From NCBI RefSeq assembly GCF_001602525.1, contig NZ_LSYT01000006.1, positions 1 to 64,000 of the forward strand: a stretch of DNA of 64,000 bases, read 5' to 3'. The position numbers and the translations under genes are program-made. Within the stretch, counting starts at the first letter, position 1, and every line of letters begins with the position of its first letter. Source of the DNA: Flavobacterium chilense. GTDB taxonomy: Bacteria > Bacteroidota > Bacteroidia > Flavobacteriales > Flavobacteriaceae. The notes beneath the pieces are model-generated. The model did not search any database. It saw only the letters and a list, made by a program, of their open reading frames with translations, and was not told where the DNA came from. Of the stretch, positions 53,709-63,641 are shown one piece after another.

Positions 53709-55775
53709 ATGACCATGAATAAAAACGTATTTTTAATAAGTCTCCTGTTGTTATTTTCAGCAATAGGACAAGCTCAGATATACAATCCGGTAAAGTGGAA
53801 AACCAGCGTGCAGAAAATTTCAGATACTGAATATGAACTGCAGGCAAAAGCCATTATAGAAAGCGGCTGGCATTTATACAGCCAGAATATTCCTGAGGGA
53901 GGACCAAATCCAACTAGTTTTACTTTCCCCAAAAGTACCGATTTTCAATTGGCAGGAAGTGTAAACGAAGAAAAAGGAAAAACAGTTAACGATGCTGTTT
54001 TTAAAATGCAGATCAGGTTTTTTGAAAAAGAAACGACTTTTAGACAACGCATTAAAACCACAGCAACAAAACCTTTTCAGATAAAAGCAGAAGTTGAATT
54101 TATGGTTTGCAACGATCAAAACTGTCTGCCTCCGGGCACTGATGAACTGGAGTTTAACGTAAATCCGACAGGAATAAAGGCAACAGATAAAGTAGCAGAC
54201 AAAGGAACAGACAAAGTTTCAAAAGAAATACAGTCAAAAGATACCCTGCTTATAAACTCAAAAGAAGCACCTCTTGTTCAGAAACCTCCCAGAGATATTG
54301 AGCCGCCGGAAAAACAAGTGGTAAAAGAATCTAAAAAGACAGCGAAAAGCAATAAAAGCAGAAGTTTTTGGGCGATTTTTATCATTGCTTTTTTATCCGG
54401 ATTTGCCGCTTTGCTAACACCTTGTGTTTTCCCGATGATCCCAATGACAGTAAGTTATTTTACCAAAAAAAGTAAAACCAAAGCAAAAGGAATCAGGAAC
54501 GCCATGATATATGGTTTTTCGATCATCATCATTTATGTTTTACTGGGTTCGATTGTAACCGCTATTTTTGGTGCCGATTCCTTAAATGCACTTTCGACCA
54601 ATGTTTGGTTCAACCTGATTTTCTTTGTCTTATTAGTTGTTTTTGCGTGCTCTTTCTTAGGTGCATTCGAAATTATGCTGCCCAACGCACTGGCAAACAA
54701 AGTAGATTCACAGGCAGACAGAGGCGGATTAATTGGGATTTTCTTTATGGCTTTGGCTTTAGCCATTGTCTCCTTTTCCTGTACAGGACCAATTGTTGGG
54801 ACTTTATTAGTCGAAGCCGCTTCTAAAGGCGGAATTGCACCCATTATTGGAATGTTAGGATTTTCTACAGCTATTGCCTTACCGTTCTCTTTATTTGCCG
54901 CTTTTCCCGGTTGGTTGCATGCATTGCCCAAATCAGGCGGATGGCTCAATACCGTAAAAGTAGTTTTAGGCTTTTTAGAATTGGCTCTGGCGTTCAAATT
55001 TTTATCTAATGCCGATTTGGTGTTACAATTACACTGGCTGCAAAGAGAAGTTTTTCTTGTAATCTGGATTGCAGTTTTTGCAGTTTTGGCACTTTATCTA
55101 TTCGGAAAAATTTCTTTGCCACATGATTCTCCTATAATTCATATTTCAGTAGGAAGATTAGCTTTTGGATTGCTGGTTCTAAGTTTTACAATCTATCTCA
55201 TTCCCGGACTTTTTGGTGCACCGCTTAAACTCATCAGCGGATTCCCGCCGCCCATGCAGTACAGTGAATCACCCGACGGATTTGGCGCTTCAAAAAATTT
55301 AGCAGAAACAGTTACACCTTTACCGGAAGGAGCAGAATATGGCCCGCAAAATCTCATCAGTTTTCATGATTATGATAAAGGAATGGAATATGCGAAAAAA
55401 GCAGGAAAACCAGTTTTACTCGACTTTACAGGATATGCCTGTGTAAATTGCAGAAAAATGGAAGAGCTCGTTTGGTCAGATTCGAAAGTTTTAGGTGTTT
55501 TAAAAAACGAAGTAGTTTTGATCTCGCTTTATGTAGACGATAAAAAAGAATTGCCGGAAAACGAACAATACGTTTCAGAAACCACAGGAAAAAAAATTAA
55601 AACCATTGGAAATAAATGGAGCGATCTGCAAATTAAAACCTATAAGGCAAACGCACAGCCTTTTTATGTAATGGTAGATCATAAAAGCACCAATCTTATA
55701 GAACCATCTGCTTATAATCCTGATATTGAAAACTATTACAACTGGCTCAAAAACGGAATTTCTAATTTTAAATAA
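53709..55775 (+). CDS. DsbD-like protein-disulfide reductase with C-terminal thioredoxin domain
   Basis: 688 residues from the ATG at 53709 (53715 is also possible). A TTG at 53679 lies in the terminator loop. Order: signal peptide, DsbD-alpha-like domain (about 20-150, with MVCNDQNCLPPG), eight or so membrane helices (about 215-520, with the conserved LLTPCVFPMIPMTVSYF and SFSCTGPIVGTLL Cys residues), and a C-terminal thioredoxin domain with YACVNCRKME. It carries electrons from the cytoplasm to periplasmic thiol proteins, here plausibly the TlpA-type protein. Confidence 0.93.
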   Translation: MTMNKNVFLISLLLLFSAIGQAQIYNPVKWKTSVQKISDTEYELQAKAIIESGWHLYSQNIPEGGPNPTSFTFPKSTDFQLAGSVNEEKGKTVNDAVFKMQIRFFEKETTFRQRIKTTATKPFQIKAEVEFMVCNDQNCLPPGTDELEFNVNPTGIKATDKVADKGTDKVSKEIQSKDTLLINSKEAPLVQKPPRDIEPPEKQVVKESKKTAKSNKSRSFWAIFIIAFLSGFAALLTPCVFPMIPMTVSYFTKKSKTKAKGIRNAMIYGFSIIIIYVLLGSIVTAIFGADSLNALSTNVWFNLIFFVLLVVFACSFLGAFEIMLPNALANKVDSQADRGGLIGIFFMALALAIVSFSCTGPIVGTLLVEAASKGGIAPIIGMLGFSTAIALPFSLFAAFPGWLHALPKSGGWLNTVKVVLGFLELALAFKFLSNADLVLQLHWLQREVFLVIWIAVFAVLALYLFGKISLPHDSPIIHISVGRLAFGLLVLSFTIYLIPGLFGAPLKLISGFPPPMQYSESPDGFGASKNLAETVTPLPEGAEYGPQNLISFHDYDKGMEYAKKAGKPVLLDFTGYACVNCRKMEELVWSDSKVLGVLKNEVVLISLYVDDKKELPENEQYVSETTGKKIKTIGNKWSDLQIKTYKANAQPFYVMVDHKSTNLIEPSAYNPDIENYYNWLKNGISNFK

Positions 55776-55956
55776 TCTCCGGACATGAAAAACAGTTCTT
55801 TATATTTTATCTAAAAGCATCCGGTTAAATAAATAACGACATGTTTTTATCACAAAATTGTTATTTATTGATAAATCATGGTATTCTTCGTGTATTTTTG
55901 AAAGGTTGTTTTATTTTTACTAAAATTAAAGTTAATCTGTATAAAGAATTAAAATT

Positions 55957-56805
55957 ATGAAATTATCAGTTATTACCGTTTTGTTGTTTGGATGTACCTG
56001 TTTAGCACAAAATAATACAGACACAAGTTTGTATATGAAGTCAGACAAAATTACGTACCTGACAGATATAGGTTCAGAATCAGGAGATTTATATAAAACA
56101 ATCGGACATCATGGTCCTGCAATCGAAAACGAGTGGATGGCGTTAAGAATCTATTTTAGCGATAAAGTAGCCATCGATGTGTACTCGAAAGCAAAACCAG
56201 GTTTAGAATTAAAAAAAGCAAATTGGTACCCAACTCCGGAACAGCAAAAAGAAGGATGGGGAGCTGATTATTATAAAGTTGCCAATACGGTAGGTTTGGG
56301 AGGTGTAAAACTTTGGGACGGAGAAAAATTGGTTCCGTTAAACCCTGTCACAAATCGTTTGGCACGAGTAGGTAAAACAGATACCACTTCATGGATGGAA
56401 ATGATTTCAAGAGGTGTTCCTTACAAAGGAAAAAAAGTAGATATCCTGGTTCGTGTAACAGTATTTTCAGGAAAAAGAGAGGCAAAAGTTGAGGCAGTTT
56501 CCTTAACTGGAGAAAAAGTACAGTTTGCAACAGGAATAAACTATTTCAAAGATTTTGAAACTAAAAAAGGAGCAAATTATATTGCTGTTTGGGGAAAACA
56601 TCCTGAAGATGTAGCTGCCGAAATAGTTGCAATTGGTGCTGCCATTATATACAATCCTAAAGATTATGAAAAAAATACAGATGATGGAACACAGTATTTA
56701 TTAATCTCAAAACCAACTAAAAATTTAGAGACTAAAATTATCTCATCAAGCGCAAGAGAAACAGAACTAAATACTTTAGAGAAACTGGAAGCGTTTATAA
56801 AATAA
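55957..56805 (+). CDS. DUF4861-type secreted protein
   Basis: 282 residues, signal peptide ending CTCLAQ. Conserved family stretches: KTIGHHGPAIENEWMALRIYF, IDVYSKAKPGLELKKANWYPT, GLGGVKLWDGEKLVPLNPVTNR and a C-terminal NPKDYEKNTDDGTQYLLIS. DUF4861 proteins appear in polysaccharide loci as a beta-sandwich of unknown activity. It may belong with the neighbouring carbohydrate genes rather than with the peptidase locus. A terminator follows. Confidence 0.85.
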   Translation: MKLSVITVLLFGCTCLAQNNTDTSLYMKSDKITYLTDIGSESGDLYKTIGHHGPAIENEWMALRIYFSDKVAIDVYSKAKPGLELKKANWYPTPEQQKEGWGADYYKVANTVGLGGVKLWDGEKLVPLNPVTNRLARVGKTDTTSWMEMISRGVPYKGKKVDILVRVTVFSGKREAKVEAVSLTGEKVQFATGINYFKDFETKKGANYIAVWGKHPEDVAAEIVAIGAAIIYNPKDYEKNTDDGTQYLLISKPTKNLETKIISSSARETELNTLEKLEAFIK

Positions 56806-56837
56806 TAGTATTAAAACCATAATACAGCTATTGCTAC

Positions 56838-56874
56838 AAAAAAGGAGTTTGTTTTTTACATTCTCCTTTTTTTT
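56838..56874 (+). terminator. Terminator after the DUF4861 gene
   Basis: AAAAAAGGAG and CTCCTTTTTT with a loop of 15 and a T run. Confidence 0.8.
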
Positions 56875-57005
56875 ATAAAAGTCTGTTGTAAACAAAAACA
56901 GCGTTTTAGTGTATCAGGAACAAGCATATCGCTGCTTGTAAATAAGTAAGAATTTGGGGATAGTAATACCGAATTTCGGGACGCACATTATTTTCAGGGT
57001 AGTCT

Positions 57006-57013
57006 TAACTTTG
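57006..57013 (+). promoter_or_regulatory. -7 box before the oleate hydratase gene
   Basis: TAACTTTG fits TAnnTTTG exactly, 24 bp before the ATG. The -33 element is not clear, so the call is weak. Confidence 0.35.
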
Positions 57014-57036
57014 AGTAAATCAAAAATAGATTAGTT

Positions 57037-58977
57037 ATGAGTTCTACTACTTCAAAATTCGATAAATTACTTAATGGTTCTCAGGAATATGGAAATGTGA
57101 ACCACAAACCGGACTCTAGTAAAGAAGTTCAGATTAACACACCTGAAAAAACAATGCCTTTTTCAGACCAGATTGGAAACTACCAGCGAAACAAAGGTAT
57201 TCCTTCAAAATCATACAAAGACAGTAAAATTTATATTGTAGGCAGCGGTATTGCAGGAATGGCAGCAGCTTATTATTTTATTCGTGATGGTCATGTTCCG
57301 GGCGAGAATATTATTTTTCTCGATCAATTGCACGTAGATGGCGGATCGCTTGATGGTGCCGGAAATACTACAGACGGTTATATTATTCGCGGCGGACGTG
57401 AAATGGATATGACCTACGAAAACCTTTGGGATATCTTTCAGGATATTCCGGCTTTAGAACTTCCTGAACCTTATAGTGTATTAGACGAATACCGTTTGGT
57501 AAATGATAATGACCCTAATTACTCCAAAGCGAGACTGATTCATAATAAAGGACAAATAAAAGATTTCAGTAAATTTGGACTGGAGAAAAAAGACCAGTTG
57601 GCGATTATAAAATTGTTACTGAAAAAGAAAGAAGATCTGGACGATTTAACCATCGAGGATTATTTCAGTAAATCCTTTTTAGAAAGTAATTTTTGGTTCT
57701 TTTGGCGTACCATGTTTGCTTTCGAAAACTGGCACAGTTTATTAGAATGTAAATTGTACATGCACCGTTTCCTTCACGCGATAGACGGAATGAAAGATCT
57801 TTCGTGTCTTGTTTTCCCAAAATACAACCAATACGATACCTTCATCACGCCACTTCGAAAATTCCTTCAGAGCAAAGGGGTACAAATCGACTTAAACACA
57901 CTCGTTAAAGATTTGGATATTCACAGCAATACTGAAGGCAAAGTTGTAGAAGCCATAATTACCGAAAAAAATGGTAAAGAAGAAAGAATTCCGGTAGGCG
58001 AAAACAATTATGTAATTGCCACAACAGGTTCTATGACCGAAGATACCTTTTACGGAGACAATAAAAATGCTCCAATTATTGGTCTCGACAACAGCACCAG
58101 CGGACAAAGTGCCGGATGGAAACTATGGAAAAACCTGGCTGCCAAATCACCTGTTTTTGGTAAACCCGAAAAGTTCTGTGGCAACATTGCAAAATCTTCC
58201 TGGGAATCGGCTACACTTACCTGTAAACCTTCTGCCTTTGTAGAAAAAGTAAAAGAACTGTGTGTCAACGATCCTTATTCCGGAAAAACAGCAACAGGAG
58301 GAATAGTAACCATTAGCGATTCAAAATGGTTAATGAGTTTTACCTGTAACAGACAACCCCATTTTCCGGATCAGCCCGATGATATTTTAGTAATTTGGGT
58401 GTATGCCCTTTTTATGGACAAAGAAGGAGATTATATCAAAAAAACAATGCCACAATGTACCGGAAATGAGATTTTGGCTGAGTTAGCGTATCATTTAGGC
58501 ATCATTGACCAATTAGACAATATCGTAGAAAATACCATTGTCAGAAGTTCGTTTATGCCATACATCACCTCTATGTTTATGCCAAGAGCAAAAGGCGATC
58601 GTCCGCAGGTAGTGCCGGAAGGCTGTACCAATTTAGGATTAGTAGGGCAATTTGTTGAAACCAATAATGATATCGTATTTACCATGGAAAGTTCTGTGCG
58701 AACAGCCAGAATAGCCGTTTACGACTTATTGAACCTGAACAAACAAGTACCCGATATTAATCCGTTGCAATATGATATTCGTCACTTGCTTAAAGCAGCA
58801 CAATCCCTAAACGATTATGAGCCAATAGTAGGTGAGGGACTTTTAAGAAAATTTCTAAAAGGGACTTACTACGAACATCTGCTCGTTGAAAATGCAGATG
58901 ACGAACACGAACATGAATCCTTTTTTAGTGAACAATTGAATAAATTAAAACACTGGATAGGAGGAATCAGGGATTAA
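57037..58977 (+). CDS. ohyA: Oleate hydratase
   Basis: 646 residues. FAD-binding GSGIAG at 69-74, the RGGREMDM block with E122, and Y241 in CKLYMHRF. These two active-site residues fall at the same numbers as E122 and Y241 of the Elizabethkingia meningoseptica enzyme. [18 protein letters not shown] and [15 protein letters not shown] are also family-typical. It adds water to the cis-9 double bond of unsaturated fatty acids (10-hydroxystearate from oleate), an FAD-dependent detoxification. It stands alone between two terminators, followed by an AraC-type gene. Confidence 0.97.
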   Translation: MSSTTSKFDKLLNGSQEYGNVNHKPDSSKEVQINTPEKTMPFSDQIGNYQRNKGIPSKSYKDSKIYIVGSGIAGMAAAYYFIRDGHVPGENIIFLDQLHVDGGSLDGAGNTTDGYIIRGGREMDMTYENLWDIFQDIPALELPEPYSVLDEYRLVNDNDPNYSKARLIHNKGQIKDFSKFGLEKKDQLAIIKLLLKKKEDLDDLTIEDYFSKSFLESNFWFFWRTMFAFENWHSLLECKLYMHRFLHAIDGMKDLSCLVFPKYNQYDTFITPLRKFLQSKGVQIDLNTLVKDLDIHSNTEGKVVEAIITEKNGKEERIPVGENNYVIATTGSMTEDTFYGDNKNAPIIGLDNSTSGQSAGWKLWKNLAAKSPVFGKPEKFCGNIAKSSWESATLTCKPSAFVEKVKELCVNDPYSGKTATGGIVTISDSKWLMSFTCNRQPHFPDQPDDILVIWVYALFMDKEGDYIKKTMPQCTGNEILAELAYHLGIIDQLDNIVENTIVRSSFMPYITSMFMPRAKGDRPQVVPEGCTNLGLVGQFVETNNDIVFTMESSVRTARIAVYDLLNLNKQVPDINPLQYDIRHLLKAAQSLNDYEPIVGEGLLRKFLKGTYYEHLLVENADDEHEHESFFSEQLNKLKHWIGGIRD

Positions 58978-59019
58978 AAATTAGAAAAGATTCATTTGCT
59001 CAGAGTATTATGATTCAAA

Positions 59020-59055
59020 AAAATGGCGTTAAGGCTTTTGCTTTAGCGCCATTTT
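59020..59055 (+). terminator. Terminator after oleate hydratase
   Basis: AAAATGGCGTTAA and TTAGCGCCATTTT (one G:U pair) with a short loop, followed by T. Confidence 0.75.
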
Positions 59056-59179
59056 TGCAGGAACTAAATCTAATTAATTCTTAAAAGGTCAGGTTTTATA
59101 AGGCATACTACAGGATAATTCCTTATTTTTATGCGTAAATTAGTTTTCCAAAACAATATTTAAGCAAGATTTATATAGG

Positions 59180-60055
59180 ATGGATCAGCCTTACGATAAA
59201 ATAAGAGATACATTGGCCTATTTTGAGGTTGATAGCAATTTACCCTATTACGTTTCTTCAGGCAAAAAGCAAATCGATTATCCACAAAAGCCTTTTCGGA
59301 TGGATTATTATTCGCTGTGCATTTGTACCGAAGGAGATATTGTGATTGCTATTGACGGACAACAACATTATATCAAACAATTTACTTTATTCATTGCAAG
59401 GCCTGCAACTATTATCGCTTTTCAGAATATCAGTGAAGACTTTCGGGTGAAATTACTGTTTTTTGAAAAAGAGTTTCTGCTCAAATACCTGTCTGATCCT
59501 TTTATTATCGAAAGACTGGCTTTTTTTAAAGACAGATCATTTGAACTCATTCAGCTTAAAGAACAAGAAGCCAAAAAACTCATTAAATTAATGAAATACC
59601 TCGAAAGCAAAATTGAGGCAGATCTTAAATTTAAAGATGAAATTGTCCGGACCATAATATTCAACCTACTTTTAGAAACGGCTGAATTATTACCAAAAGA
59701 AACACCGGAAACAGTTTTAATAACCAATAATCCCAAAGACACCTATTTTCAGTTCCTTAATTTGGTTATGGAAAACATAACACAGCATAAAGGAGTAAAT
59801 TATTATGCACAGAAATTACACATCTCCAACAAATACCTGATCGAGATTGTAAAAAAGGCAGCAGACAAAACACCACACGAAATTATCGATGCCCATTTGC
59901 TAAAAGAAGCAGTAGTGCTATTAGGAAATCCGGCAATCAATATAAGCGATATTGCCTATCGACTCCGCTTTAATTCCGTTTCTGCATTTGGACGTTTTTT
60001 TAAAAAACATTCCTCTGTTTCACCCACAGATTACCGCCGATTGCAACATCTCTGA
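59180..60055 (+). CDS. AraC-family transcriptional regulator
   Basis: 291 residues. Cupin-like sensor at the N-terminus (RMDYYSLCICTEGDIVIAID, HYIKQFTLFIARPATI) and the AraC double HTH at the C-terminus (YYAQKLHISNKYLIEIVKKAADKTPHEIID, then NISDIAYRLRFNSVSAFGRFFKKHSSVSP). The target is unknown: it may act on the oleate hydratase gene upstream or the GH97 gene downstream. It stands 202 bp after ohyA and 171 bp before GH97. Confidence 0.9.
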   Translation: MDQPYDKIRDTLAYFEVDSNLPYYVSSGKKQIDYPQKPFRMDYYSLCICTEGDIVIAIDGQQHYIKQFTLFIARPATIIAFQNISEDFRVKLLFFEKEFLLKYLSDPFIIERLAFFKDRSFELIQLKEQEAKKLIKLMKYLESKIEADLKFKDEIVRTIIFNLLLETAELLPKETPETVLITNNPKDTYFQFLNLVMENITQHKGVNYYAQKLHISNKYLIEIVKKAADKTPHEIIDAHLLKEAVVLLGNPAINISDIAYRLRFNSVSAFGRFFKKHSSVSPTDYRRLQHL

Positions 60056-60226
60056 AATCAGGGTTTTAAGCTCCTCTTTTGATTCAGTTTTACATTATTT
60101 TTTCGGGTCTAAAAAGCCGTTAAATTTCATCATTTTGCATTTTTTTTAGTTGAGGTAAATCTGTTTCAATTATTTTATTATTTTTACTAAATCGATTTAG
60201 AAAGTTTTACAACCTTAACTAACCAC

Positions 60227-62326
60227 ATGAAAAATATATTTTTTAGCTGTTTATTTATCTTTTCTATAATAGCTGTAAAAGCTCAGGAGCTGAAATCTCC
60301 GGATGGAAATTTAACAATGGCATTTCATTTAGATAATTCAGGAACTCCTATTTATACTTTAAATTTTAAACAAAAAGCCGTTATTCAGGAAAGTAAAATG
60401 GGCTTTATTATAAAGTCAGATATTGTACTGAATAAAGGTTTCAGGATTACCGATACTAAAACAGCTTCTGAAAATGCGACATGGAAACCGGTTTTAGGAG
60501 AACAAAAAGAAATCAGAAATCAATACAATGAATTAAAAGTCGCTTTAACGCAGGAAAAAAGTCAGCGAAAAGTAAATATCTGTTTCCGTTTGTTTAATGA
60601 CGGATTGGGGTTTCGATATGAATTTCCTGTACAGGACAATTTACGCCATTTTATCATTCAGGAAGAAACCACTGAATTTAATCTGACCGGAGATCATAAA
60701 GTATTCTGGATTCCCGGAGATTATGATACCAACGAATACAGTTATACAACATCAAAAATATCAGAAATGCAGGCATTGGTTTATAATGCCACACATGTGC
60801 CGCTTGCCGCACAGTCAACCATTAAAAATCTGGCAACCCAAACGCCATTGATGATCAAAACAAACGATAATCTATACATCAACATTCACGAAGCAGCTTT
60901 AAAAAACTATCCGGCAATGTGTCTCAATGTAAATGATAAAACATTCTCGTTGAGCTCACATCTTGTTCCTGATGCCGTGGGCAACAAAGGATATATTCAA
61001 ACCGGAAGTTTTACACCCTGGAGAACCATCGTAGTAAGCGACGATGCACGCAAAATATTAGCCTCAAAAATGATCTTAAACCTGAACGAGCCTTGCACTT
61101 TTGAAGACGTTTCCTGGATTAAACCCGTAAAATATATTGGGGTGTGGTGGGAATATTTTACAGGCGGAGGATCAACCTGGGCATACTCAGACAATCAGGA
61201 TGTTGTAATTGGTAAAACCGATTTCTCTCAGTTAAAACCAAATAATACACACGGAGCCAATACTAAACATGTCAAAGAATATATCGATTTTGCCTCATCA
61301 AATGGTTTTGATGCTGTCCTGGTCGAAGGCTGGAACGAAGGCTGGGAAGACAATACCGCTTTTAAAAAAGAACACATTTATAGTTTTACCAAAGCATATC
61401 CTGATTTTAACGTAAAAGAATTAAGCGATTATGCCGCGAAGAAAAACGTAAAAATCATCATGCATCATGAAACCACATCATCAGTTTCTGAATATGAAAG
61501 ACAGTTAAAAGATGCCTTAAACTTTATGACAGATAACAACTATAATGCTGTAAAAACAGGATATGTAGGTCCAATTATACCAAGAGGTGAACATCATGAC
61601 GGACAACAAATGGTGAATCATTATACCTATGTTGCCACAGAAGCTGCCAAACATAAGATTATGGTAGATTCTCATGAAGCCGTCAGGCCAACAGGTTTAC
61701 ATCGAACATACCCAAACTGGTTTGCGCAGGAATCAGCTCGCGGAACGGAGTTTGAATCGATGGAAGGCATTCATCCTGATCACACCACCATATTACCGTT
61801 TACCCGCTTAATGGGTGGACCAATGGATTATACACCGGGAATTTTTCAGGGCGATTTATCGGTTTACGGATCTAAAAAGAATAAGTTAAGTACAACACTT
61901 GCAAAGCAACTGGCATTGTATGTTACGATGTACAGTCCGTTGCAAATGGCTGCCGATTTACCGGAAAATTATATAAAATTCAGCGATGCTTTTCAGTTTA
62001 TAAAAGATGTTGCTTTAGATTGGGATGAAACCTATATTCTCGAAGCAGAACCGGGAGATTATATTACCATTGCCAGAAAAACCAAAGGCAAAGAAGAATG
62101 GTTTATAGGCGGAATCACAGACGAAAATCCGCGTATGGCGACAATTGATTTCAGTTTTCTGCCTGTTGGAAAAAACTATACAGCGACCATTTACGAAGAC
62201 GGAAAAACAGCCGATTACAAAACCAATCCACAATCGTATAAGATTCGAAAAATAACCGTAACCAGCAAAACAAAACTAAAACAAAAACTGGCTTCGAGTG
62301 GCGGTGTGGCTATTTCAATACAATAA
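60227..62326 (+). CDS. Glycoside hydrolase family 97 (SusB-like alpha-glucosidase)
   Basis: 699 residues with signal peptide ending AVKAQ. N-terminal beta-sandwich (about 20-290, with the conserved NICFRLFNDGLGFRYEFP), barrel (about 300-590, with YIGVWWEYFTGGG and VLVEGWNEGWED), and C-terminal beta domain. The HEAVRPTGLHRTYPN and ESARGTEFE segments carry glutamates as in the inverting, calcium-dependent SusB branch, rather than the retaining branch. It probably releases glucose from alpha-glucans in the periplasm. Confidence 0.93.
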   Translation: MKNIFFSCLFIFSIIAVKAQELKSPDGNLTMAFHLDNSGTPIYTLNFKQKAVIQESKMGFIIKSDIVLNKGFRITDTKTASENATWKPVLGEQKEIRNQYNELKVALTQEKSQRKVNICFRLFNDGLGFRYEFPVQDNLRHFIIQEETTEFNLTGDHKVFWIPGDYDTNEYSYTTSKISEMQALVYNATHVPLAAQSTIKNLATQTPLMIKTNDNLYINIHEAALKNYPAMCLNVNDKTFSLSSHLVPDAVGNKGYIQTGSFTPWRTIVVSDDARKILASKMILNLNEPCTFEDVSWIKPVKYIGVWWEYFTGGGSTWAYSDNQDVVIGKTDFSQLKPNNTHGANTKHVKEYIDFASSNGFDAVLVEGWNEGWEDNTAFKKEHIYSFTKAYPDFNVKELSDYAAKKNVKIIMHHETTSSVSEYERQLKDALNFMTDNNYNAVKTGYVGPIIPRGEHHDGQQMVNHYTYVATEAAKHKIMVDSHEAVRPTGLHRTYPNWFAQESARGTEFESMEGIHPDHTTILPFTRLMGGPMDYTPGIFQGDLSVYGSKKNKLSTTLAKQLALYVTMYSPLQMAADLPENYIKFSDAFQFIKDVALDWDETYILEAEPGDYITIARKTKGKEEWFIGGITDENPRMATIDFSFLPVGKNYTATIYEDGKTADYKTNPQSYKIRKITVTSKTKLKQKLASSGGVAISIQ

Positions 62327-62429
62327 ATATTGCCTGAAATGGCACACGAACGACACAGATTAAATACATAAATGCAGATTTCTTACTTGTAATAATCTGC
62401 GTGAAACAAAATCATTTTTAATTCTTTAA

Positions 62430-62487
62430 ACTATTAATAATAACCAGAGGATGGAGATTTCTTTCGTACCTCAAAATGACATAAATA
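62430..62487. repeat. Remnant of the TGTCATTTCG palindrome before manA
   Basis: GGAGATTTCTTTCGTACCTCAAAATGACA matches the right arm of the 9600/22861 repeat family with several changes and ends a few bases before the manA ATG. Confidence 0.45.
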
Positions 62488-63456
62488 ATGAGCACAAAAA
62501 TTTACCCTTTACAATTTGAACCTATTTTAAAAGAAAGAATCTGGGGAGGCGAAAAACTGCAAACGGTTTTAAACAAACCAATCACCTCAAAAATTACAGG
62601 CGAAAGCTGGGAATTATCAACTGTAGAAGGAGATGTAAGTGTAGTAGCAAATGGCGAATTAAAAGGCAAATCATTAACCGAATTAATTAACGAATTACCC
62701 AACGAAATTTTAGGGACAGCAGTTTATAACCGTTTTGGAAAACAATTTCCTTTATTATTTAAATACTTAGATGCCCGCGAAGATCTTTCGATTCAGGTAC
62801 ATCCAAATGATAAACTGGCAAAAGAAAGACACAATTCTTTTGGTAAAACCGAAATGTGGTACGTAATGCAGGCAGATGAGGATGCCAGAATTATAGTAGG
62901 ATTTAAAGAAGATTCCGGCAAAGAAGAGTATGTAGAAAACTTGAACAATAAAACGCTGACTTCTATTCTGGACGATATACAAGTAAAAGCCGGAGATGTT
63001 TTCTTTTTAGAAACAGGAACAGTTCATGCAATAGGAGCAGGACTTGTAGTAGCAGAAATTCAGCAAACATCTGATATTACCTATCGTTTATACGATTTTG
63101 ACCGAAAAGATGCTCAGGGTAACACACGTGAACTGCATGTTGATTTAGCATTAGACGCTATCAATTACAATAAAGTCGATACTTACAAAAAATACGCGAA
63201 AGTTGAAAATGAATCCAATGTCATTGTCGATTGTCCTTATTTTACAACGAATTTTATTCCGTTAAACGGAGAAAAAAAAGCAACTAAAAATGGAGAATGT
63301 TTTACTGTTTTAATGTGTATTGACGGAGATTTTGCCATTGAAATTGAAAACGAGACCTATCAATACAAAAAAGGCGACACCATTTTGATTCCGGCAGCGA
63401 TAAAAACATTCGCTTTAAGCGGAACAGCTTCAATTTTAGAAGTATTTATCCTGTAA
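62488..63456 (+). CDS. manA: Mannose-6-phosphate isomerase, class I (cupin type)
   Basis: 322 residues, the short bacterial form. RIWGGEKL at the N-terminus, SIQVHPND (zinc His), KTEMWYVM (zinc Glu), LETGTVHAIGAG (zinc His) and QQTSDITYRLYDFDR are conserved. It interconverts mannose 6-phosphate and fructose 6-phosphate, feeding mannose into glycolysis or supplying GDP-mannose. It lies between GH97 and a LacI-type gene, which suggests the start of another sugar locus to the right of the window. Confidence 0.95.
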   Translation: MSTKIYPLQFEPILKERIWGGEKLQTVLNKPITSKITGESWELSTVEGDVSVVANGELKGKSLTELINELPNEILGTAVYNRFGKQFPLLFKYLDAREDLSIQVHPNDKLAKERHNSFGKTEMWYVMQADEDARIIVGFKEDSGKEEYVENLNNKTLTSILDDIQVKAGDVFFLETGTVHAIGAGLVVAEIQQTSDITYRLYDFDRKDAQGNTRELHVDLALDAINYNKVDTYKKYAKVENESNVIVDCPYFTTNFIPLNGEKKATKNGECFTVLMCIDGDFAIEIENETYQYKKGDTILIPAAIKTFALSGTASILEVFIL

Positions 63457-63590
63457 AAATAAAAAGAGCCAAAAAAATCTAATTATAGCAAAACCTTTGT
63501 AAATACTGAGGATTGTTTGATTTATTAACTCAAAAAAAATGATTTGTTTAAAAATAAAGTTACAAAATCGTTTTAGTAACTATTTTTATA

Positions 63591-63598
63591 TATATTTG
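63591..63598 (+). promoter_or_regulatory. -7 box before the terminal LacI gene
   Basis: TATATTTG matches TAnnTTTG exactly, 43 bp before the ATG at 63642. The -33 element would fall near the TCGTTTTAG stretch and is weak. Confidence 0.45.
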
Positions 63599-63641
63599 TG
63601 AAATAATTAACATCAGCTTAATACAAAAATTAACTCTCTAA

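Noticed and set aside
54533..54997. 154-codon minus-strand ORF inside the DsbD-like gene
   Set aside because: It is a shadow of a strongly supported membrane-protein frame, with no start signal or family likeness.
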